Shown: one piece after another, positions 59,231 to 64,000 of the stretch
How the letters are laid out: the number at the start of each line of letters is the position of its first letter
Position numbering within the stretch: position 1 is the stretch's first letter
Assembly (NCBI RefSeq): GCF_937881195.1
Contig: NZ_CALGFC010000032.1
Location: forward strand, 75,469-139,468
DNA: 64,000 nucleotides
DNA from: an uncultured Methanobrevibacter sp.
Lineage (GTDB): Archaea; Methanobacteriota; Methanobacteria; Methanobacteriales; Methanobacteriaceae
Direction of reading: 5' to 3'
Made by a program: the position numbers and the translations under genes
The notes under the pieces: generated by a model
The model's database searches: none
What the model saw: the letters and a program-made list of their open reading frames with translations, nothing else
Told to the model about the DNA's origin: nothing

Positions 59231-59793
59231 ATTAAAAACTCCTTAAAAGACCTTGTAAAAATATCTTCAAACTTCTTCTATGATTATATATAAAAAAAAT
59301 TAATTAAATATGTTTCGATAAAATTTTAAAATTAGTAATAAGACTTTAAATTTAAAAAAAGATAAAATTTTAGAATAAAAATAATAAATTAAAATTAAAC
59401 TCTAATTAATTCGCTGAAGAATAAATAAAATATCTTTAAAAAAAGTGGAAAAAATGAATATAAATATAATATATCTTTATTTTTTGTGAGATATTCCATA
59501 TCCCTCATAAATTTCACCCATTAAAGGCCATGTTAAAGTTTATTGTTTATTTAATGAGTAAAACCTAGTTTTATCTTCATATATGCTCCAAGAAAAGATT
59601 TTTTCATGAAAATAAATAATTCTAAATAATAAAACTAATAATTCTAAATAACAAAACTAATAGTTTTTGGAAAAATTAAATTTTAAAACAAATTGAATAT
59701 TATTATATAATTAATTATAAGTATTACTTTATTCTAATTATGTATTAGTTGGATGTAAAAGAAAAATGTTAATTTTATATGATTAGGTGAAAA
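59231..59793. other. Divergent spacer with imperfect inverted repeat and a palindrome
   Basis: About 560 bases. TTTCACCCATTAAA (59512-59525) and TTTAATGAGTAAAA (59550-59563) are complementary at 12 of 14 positions. A perfect AAGTA-T-TACTT palindrome lies at 59719-59729. The region 59485-59600 is somewhat richer in G and C than the rest and could be transcribed. No tRNA fold found. Confidence 0.5.
59719..59729. promoter_or_regulatory. AAGTA-T-TACTT palindrome upstream of a membrane protein gene
   Basis: A perfect 11-base inverted repeat 65 bases before the ATG at 59794, with the same AGTA-N-TACT core as the sites near hmd and the candidate RNA. Candidate operator. Confidence 0.35.
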
Positions 59794-60837
59794 ATGACAC
59801 ATACACCAATAGAAGATATTCGTAGAAGAACAAATGATTCAATATTATTAATAATTACTGTAATATTATTAGCATTTGTTGTGGAAATATTAGCATCCTG
59901 TTTAGTGGTATTAACTAATGAAAATATTACTATTTTATCTATTTCTAGTTTACCTTTTATTACTCTAGCATTTGTACTTTTTTATAAATTTTTCCTCTCA
60001 AATGAAACAATAAAAATTAATTTAAGAGGAATTATAGCTTACGAATTTATAGATAACGAGGCAACTCCAATTGAAATTTATGGGTATTCTTTTAACGAGA
60101 GTTTTAATACTGCATTAGAATCTTTATTTCCTAAAAATAAAAAATATATTAAAATATTTAATAATGAAGATTTAAACGAGAACTTTAATACAGGATTAGA
60201 ATTTTTGTTTCCTAAAAATGAAAAATACATTAAAATATTTAATAATGAAGAAACTATTGAAAAAGATTATAATTACAATCCCGAGATTCTTAATAAAAAA
60301 AATATTATCAATTCCATATTAGAATACTTAATAATAGACAAACTAAGTGTACATCTAGATGATTATTATGCTAAAAATGAAATTGATGAAAAAAAGATAA
60401 AAACGATCACTATAGAAGAATTTGATAGTGATACTTTAGAAAATAAGATTTTTTCAGAAAATAAAGTTTTAAAGAATATTATTAGGGAAGAGTTTGAAAT
60501 AAATCTACCTATGAACTCAAAAATAATAAGAAATAAAGATAATTATATAGAAATTAATAATAACATATTTAACATCACTATAATTCCAGATTATCGAGGT
60601 TTCAATGAAGATATAAATCCTATTTTGACAGATTATGATAATACAGAAAATCAGTATCCTTTTTATTCAATTGAGGTTAAAATAAGTATAAGTTTAAAAG
60701 GACATTTTTTATTCAATGATGATTATGGATGGCTTGATTCATTCTTAGAAGAAATAGAGGAGTTTGTCTCTATTGAAAATTTAAATAAAAAATTAAATCC
60801 CGATTTATTAATTTGTCTTTCAAGAATAATGAAATAA
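59794..60837 (+). CDS. Two-helix membrane protein with internal 27-residue duplication
   Basis: A 347-residue protein not recognised as a known family. Two membrane helices lie at about residues 16-42 and 46-66, followed by a long charged cytoplasmic or external domain. Residues about 99-155 contain a tandem duplication with period 27 residues (FNESFNTALESLFPKNKKYIKIFNNED, then the near copy beginning LNENFNTGLEFLFPKN), also clear in the DNA with period 81. GGTG lies before the ATG. It stands alone between two spacers. Function unknown. Confidence 0.7.
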   Translation: MTHTPIEDIRRRTNDSILLIITVILLAFVVEILASCLVVLTNENITILSISSLPFITLAFVLFYKFFLSNETIKINLRGIIAYEFIDNEATPIEIYGYSFNESFNTALESLFPKNKKYIKIFNNEDLNENFNTGLEFLFPKNEKYIKIFNNEETIEKDYNYNPEILNKKNIINSILEYLIIDKLSVHLDDYYAKNEIDEKKIKTITIEEFDSDTLENKIFSENKVLKNIIREEFEINLPMNSKIIRNKDNYIEINNNIFNITIIPDYRGFNEDINPILTDYDNTENQYPFYSIEVKISISLKGHFLFNDDYGWLDSFLEEIEEFVSIENLNKKLNPDLLICLSRIMK

Positions 60838-60935
60838 AAATATATTACAAAAAAATACAATTTATTCAAAAATTAATTAGTTTTGATTATTCTAAGATTA
60901 AATAAAAATTAAAGGGGTGTAAAAACAATATTATT

Positions 60936-61178
60936 TTATCCTCTAATTGATTTAGGATCATCTTTACGATTATATGTATTAGATGCTCTAATTTTCCCTG
61001 TTTTACTATGTATAATAACTTCAGTATTGCCCTGAGTTTTCGCTTGGCGGACAGCATGATCAATAGCACTCTGTTGAGTCTCATGAATTGATGATGATCT
61101 TATTGCATGTGCTTTTTTGTTAGACCAACCCCCATTAGGATTTTTAACAACATGAATTTGATTTTTCTTTCCTCCCAA
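60936..61178 (-). CDS. DUF2188 domain protein
   Basis: An 80-residue basic protein (HVVKNPNGGWSNKKAHAIRSSSIHETQQSAIDHAVRQAKTQG, then EVIIHSKTGKIRASNTY) that covers the whole DUF2188 domain, found in many bacteria and scattered in archaea. The start is TTG at 61178, with GGAGG seven bases ahead, because no ATG or GTG fits. Function of the family is unknown. It looks more bacterial than archaeal in distribution, so transfer is possible. Confidence 0.85.
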   Translation of the reverse strand: MGGKKNQIHVVKNPNGGWSNKKAHAIRSSSIHETQQSAIDHAVRQAKTQGNTEVIIHSKTGKIRASNTYNRKDDPKSIRG

Positions 61179-61440
61179 ATGAAAGCCTCCTTATATTTGA
61201 ATGATAATATATTTCTATATTAAATTATTTAAATATATTGACTAAATTAAACTTATGTACCAATTGATATATGATTTTAAAAAGCCTAAAAAAGCTATCT
61301 AAATATATTTGAAAATGATTTTGCACCAATTAATTCTTTTTCAATGCAAAAATTAAAGATAAAATTTTAAGATTATAAAAATAAGAAATTAAACGTGAAA
61401 TATAAGAATAAAATTTTAAAAAATAGAATTAGAATATTAA

Positions 61441-62265
61441 TTATTCTCCTAATTCTAAATCAACAATTAAACCAAGTAAATCAGATTGAGTTACAATACC
61501 AACTACGGTATCATCCTCATTTACAATTGGATAACCATTATAACCTGTTTCTAACATATTATTAGCTATATCGGCTACTGTAGATTCAGAAGATAATCTT
61601 TCAACATTTGGAGACATTACTTCTTCTACTAATATGTTTTTTATTTGTGCTTGTTTATATTTATCTGGAACATGTTTTCTAAATGAAGTTAAAGCTCTTG
61701 CTATATCTTTTGAAGTTAATATTCCTGCAAGTTCATTGTTTTCATTTACTAATAATCTTCCAATATTAGAATCCATTATGACTCTTCTTGCATGAACTAA
61801 TCTATCTTGAGAAGATACAGAAATTATTTCACTACTCATAATATCAGTAGCTAATATTTTTTCATAAGCTTTTCCTTTACATGTATCAATAAAATCAGAT
61901 TTAGTAATTATTCCTACTAAATCGCCATCAGAAGTGATAGGAACTGCCCCAATATTTTTTTCAAGAATTAGTTTAGCAGTTTTATCAATATCTTCAGTTT
62001 CTTCTAAAGTTATAACATCTTTAACCATTACTGTTGAAACATGGAAATGGGAAGGAGCTAAATTACCATATTTTGAAGAGCCTAATTTTGTAGCTATATC
62101 TTTTTCTGCAACTATTCCTACTAACTCTTTCTCATTGTTTTCGTTAACATTAGTAACAGGTAATCTAGATATTTTATTTTTTTTCATTAATCTAAGAGCA
62201 TCACAAATATTTTGGTCTTTATCAATAGTTACTAACTCTTCGGACATTAAATTTTTTATTTGCAT
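61441..62265 (-). CDS. Four-CBS-domain protein
   Basis: A 274-residue protein made of four CBS motifs and nothing else: LMSEELVTIDKDQNICDALRLM, VMVKDVITLEETEDIDKTAKLI, IMSSEIISVSSQDRLVHARRVI and VMSPNVERLSSESTVADIANNM, each followed by the glycine-rich VGIVxxxD strand. CBS pairs bind adenosyl nucleotides (AMP, ATP, SAM). The start is at 62265, with GGTGAT just before the ATG, not at the upstream ATG at 62286. A related four-CBS gene follows upstream, about 110 bases away. Target unknown. Confidence 0.9.
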   Translation of the reverse strand: MQIKNLMSEELVTIDKDQNICDALRLMKKNKISRLPVTNVNENNEKELVGIVAEKDIATKLGSSKYGNLAPSHFHVSTVMVKDVITLEETEDIDKTAKLILEKNIGAVPITSDGDLVGIITKSDFIDTCKGKAYEKILATDIMSSEIISVSSQDRLVHARRVIMDSNIGRLLVNENNELAGILTSKDIARALTSFRKHVPDKYKQAQIKNILVEEVMSPNVERLSSESTVADIANNMLETGYNGYPIVNEDDTVVGIVTQSDLLGLIVDLELGE

Positions 62266-62378
62266 TTTATCACCAAAATAGAACATATGAATTTTTAAGT
62301 CATTAATTTTTGATATAATCCATTATAGATTAATCAATAAAAATGTTAATATAATATTTGATTATTTTTTAATCCCTA

Positions 62379-63326
62379 TTATTTTTTAATCGCCTTTAGA
62401 ATATCACTCTCAGTTATAATTCCTAATAATTCCCCATTTTTAACAACTGGAACTCCACCAATGTCCTTTTCTCTTAATATTTCACATAAATCACCTAACC
62501 TAGTTAAAGGTTCTACAGTTGTGACTTTATTTTCCATTATCTCAGAGATTTTAGTTTCTAAAATTCCAAGCCCACTATTTGACTCCATTTTAGCAAATAC
62601 TTTATTATCTCCTAAGAATTTTAAAACATCATTAGAAGTTATGATACCCTCTAAATACTCTTCTTCACCATGAGCTGCAGTATCTTCCATGGCTTTTGCT
62701 AAAATTGGAATCCTTCTTAATTTGTTTCTAACCATTATTTTAGAAGCACTTTCAATTGGTGTTCCTGGTGTAGTTGTAATAACATCAGTACTCATGAAGT
62801 CTTCAACTAATTCTTCAGTTAAAACACCAGCCATTGCTAAAGCAAAATCTCTTTCAGTTATAATACCCACTAATTTTTCATTTTCATCTAAAATAGGTAA
62901 TGCTCCAACATCCTTTTCTAACATTAAGCTAATACAATCATTGATTGAATCTCTGTTTGTCATAGAGATAACATCACGAGTCATAATTTCCCTTACTGAC
63001 TCATTGATAGCTGCTAAAAAGTTATCATTATACTTTTCTTCAACTATATTAAATTTATCTCCTCCCCCTAAGAAATTTAAAATATCCATAGCAGTTACTA
63101 TTCCTAAAAGTTTTTGAGAGCCGGGATCTGTAACAGGAATTCTTCTGAATTTGTGTTTTACCATAACTTCAGCGACTTCAATTATTCTAGTAGTTGGGTG
63201 GACAGATATGACTTCCTTTTCAGCTAATGTCATTACGTCTCCAACATGTTCTGAAACTCTGGTTTCGTTTTCTATAGATCCACGTTCCATAGATTTTCTT
63301 AAGTTTATGGCACTTTTGTCTTTCAT
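62379..63326 (-). CDS. Four-CBS-domain protein (second)
   Basis: A 315-residue protein with a 30-residue charged N-terminus and four CBS motifs (VMTLAEKEVISVHPTTRI, IMTRDVISMTNRDSIND, FMSTDVITTTPGTPIES, IMENKVTTVEPLTRL). Between motifs three and four is a long loop. The ATG at 63326 follows GAGGTG by five bases and is preferred to 63353. It is paralogous to the downstream gene and on the same strand, so the two may form a two-gene transcript. Ligand and partner unknown. Confidence 0.9.
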   Translation of the reverse strand: MKDKSAINLRKSMERGSIENETRVSEHVGDVMTLAEKEVISVHPTTRIIEVAEVMVKHKFRRIPVTDPGSQKLLGIVTAMDILNFLGGGDKFNIVEEKYNDNFLAAINESVREIMTRDVISMTNRDSINDCISLMLEKDVGALPILDENEKLVGIITERDFALAMAGVLTEELVEDFMSTDVITTTPGTPIESASKIMVRNKLRRIPILAKAMEDTAAHGEEEYLEGIITSNDVLKFLGDNKVFAKMESNSGLGILETKISEIMENKVTTVEPLTRLGDLCEILREKDIGGVPVVKNGELLGIITESDILKAIKK

Positions 63327-63712
63327 TTCTACACCTCGAGAGATATAAATCAAAAATTAGATAACTTAAAATAAAAGTCTAAATTATTAAAAGATTTTTT
63401 TAACTTCTTTTTGTTTGTTATCTTGTTTATTATATATCTAGTATTAATCATAAATAATTTTTGTTTAATTTTTCTTATTATAAGTTTCATAAACAATTTT
63501 TATTAAAAAGTACAATAATAAGTGATAAATATAAAAATAGTTTAAAAAAAATAGAATATTCCTAAAAATCGTATAATATTGAATATATACTAAATACATA
63601 ATGAATAAATAATAAATGAATTTTGAATAAATAATAGAGAAATAGTAGATAACTAATGAATATATACTATTAATTTAGTAATCAAGTAAGTTCTATATTA
63701 AAAAAAGAAAGT

Positions 63713-63766
63713 AGGGGAAAGTTTTTTATTAAAAATGTTTATTATAAACATTTCAATTTTTCCCCT
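63713..63766. other. Nested hairpin
   Basis: Outer arms AGGGGAAA (63713-63720) and TTTCCCCT (63759-63766) enclose an inner perfect hairpin with arms AAATGTTTA (63733-63741) and TAAACATTT (63745-63753) and a three-base loop. On the + strand a T-rich stretch with eight T in a row follows. It could be a terminator or a small RNA. Confidence 0.5.
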
Positions 63767-63787
63767 TTAAAATGTTTGTTTTTTTTA

Positions 63788-63819
63788 TTTGAGAAATGAA
63801 AAAGTTAAGATTTCTCAAA
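63788..63819. terminator. Hairpin just after the partial surface-protein CDS
   Basis: TTTGAGAAAT (63788-63797) and ATTTCTCAAA (63810-63819) form a perfect 10-base-pair stem with a 12-base loop, 18 bases after the stop codon of the reverse-strand CDS at 63838. Position suggests a 3' processing or termination structure for that gene, although no T run follows directly on that strand. Confidence 0.4.
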
Positions 63820-63837
63820 AGAATTAAATTTTTGTGT

Positions 63838-64000
63838 TTATCTTTGTTTTATTGGTTTGTATACTTTTAGTTTTAGTTTGAATTTTTCTCCTGATTTTAA
63901 GTTTAATTTGAATTTTATTTTATTGTTTCCGTATTTATAGCTAAGTTTTTTGTTGTAGACTTTCCATAGTTTGTATTTTAGGTTTTTGATGATTACTTTT
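63838..64000 (-). CDS. Lysine-rich surface-protein-like CDS, partial (C-terminus)
   Basis: The reverse strand is open from the right edge to a TAA at 63840-63838. The 53 visible residues are very rich in Lys, Leu, Tyr and Asn (LKYKLWKVYNKKLSYKYG, then KIKFKLNLKSGEKFKLKLKVYKPIKQR). The alternating hydrophobic/lysine pattern is like the C-terminal beta-sandwich repeats of adhesin-like proteins of Methanobrevibacter, but too little is visible to be sure. Confidence 0.5.
   Translation of the reverse strand, partial: KVIIKNLKYKLWKVYNKKLSYKYGNNKIKFKLNLKSGEKFKLKLKVYKPIKQR

Larger units (their letters stand above)
63327..63837. other. Spacer with three hairpins between the CBS genes and a surface-protein gene
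   Basis: About 510 bases. The distal third (63712-63820) holds nested and separate inverted repeats described below. The first part is A/T-rich and contains the promoter of the CBS gene. No other gene seen. Confidence 0.55.

Noticed and set aside
59485..59600. tRNA or riboswitch in the spacer before the 59.8 kb gene
   Set aside because: Only one imperfect inverted repeat is present and no tRNA arms or known riboswitch core could be matched.
62689..63117. 142-codon forward frame opposite the second CBS gene
   Set aside because: Antisense shadow of a well-supported gene; no ribosome site or domain.

Overview
The window is very AT-rich, dense in archaeal genes, and separated by long A/T-only spacers. 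The gene content identifies a hydrogenotrophic methanogen of the Methanobacteriales, most likely a Methanobrevibacter-type species. The evidence is Hmd hydrogenase with all of its cofactor genes, coenzyme M biosynthesis (comB, comC, comD, comE), methanogenesis marker 7, F420 (cofG) and methanopterin (mptA) synthesis, an archaeal proteasome, fibrillarin/Nop5, and a family B DNA polymerase large subunit that stops just after motif C, as in Methanothermobacter. Shine-Dalgarno sequences of the GGAGGTGAT type precede most genes. No rRNA, tRNA, CRISPR array or insertion sequence was recognised.

Layout. 0-9 kb: DUF4013 membrane proteins, tRNA methyltransferase Trm1, a DegT-type aminotransferase, a secreted cysteine-motif protein, small conserved archaeal genes, an Lrp regulator and methanogenesis marker 7. 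9-20 kb: comB, a TraB-family protein, DUF1922, a CBS/CorC membrane protein, a tRNA thiolation ATPase, cofG, mptA and taw2. 20.5-22 kb: a 1.4 kb spacer holding a candidate structured small RNA. 22-32 kb: a YhgE/Pip membrane protein, the nop5-flpA pair, pyrD-pyrK, an AI-2E-type permease and polB1. 32-37 kb: an accessory-looking block with a zinc-ribbon methyltransferase, MarR regulator, DUF2156 protein, GNAT acetyltransferase and sugar-porter MFS.

37-46 kb is the complete iron-guanylylpyridinol (FeGP) cofactor locus: hcgG (reverse), hmd-hcgA-hcgB-hcgC-hcgD-hcgE (forward) and hcgF (reverse). It is followed by comE-comD and comC, then purM, the transcription-termination nuclease aCPSF1 (FttA), proteasome beta subunit, coaBC, two envelope proteins, prephenate dehydratase, a membrane protein, DUF2188 and two four-CBS proteins. 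A partial lysine-rich surface-protein-like CDS closes the window.

The main unusual signals are four. First, two genes have no in-frame ATG, GTG or TTG upstream of conserved N-terminal sequence and appear to start at ATT (32172) or ATA (59230) behind clear Shine-Dalgarno sequences. Second, a palindrome of the form AGTA-N-TACT recurs only in spacers, including upstream of hmd and around the candidate RNA. Third, there is a compact two-helix RNA candidate at about 20919-21040. Fourth, many short exact tandem arrays of different unit length lie between genes. No wholly new multi-gene system was found; the accessory-looking genes at 32-37 kb and the candidate RNA are the least explained parts.
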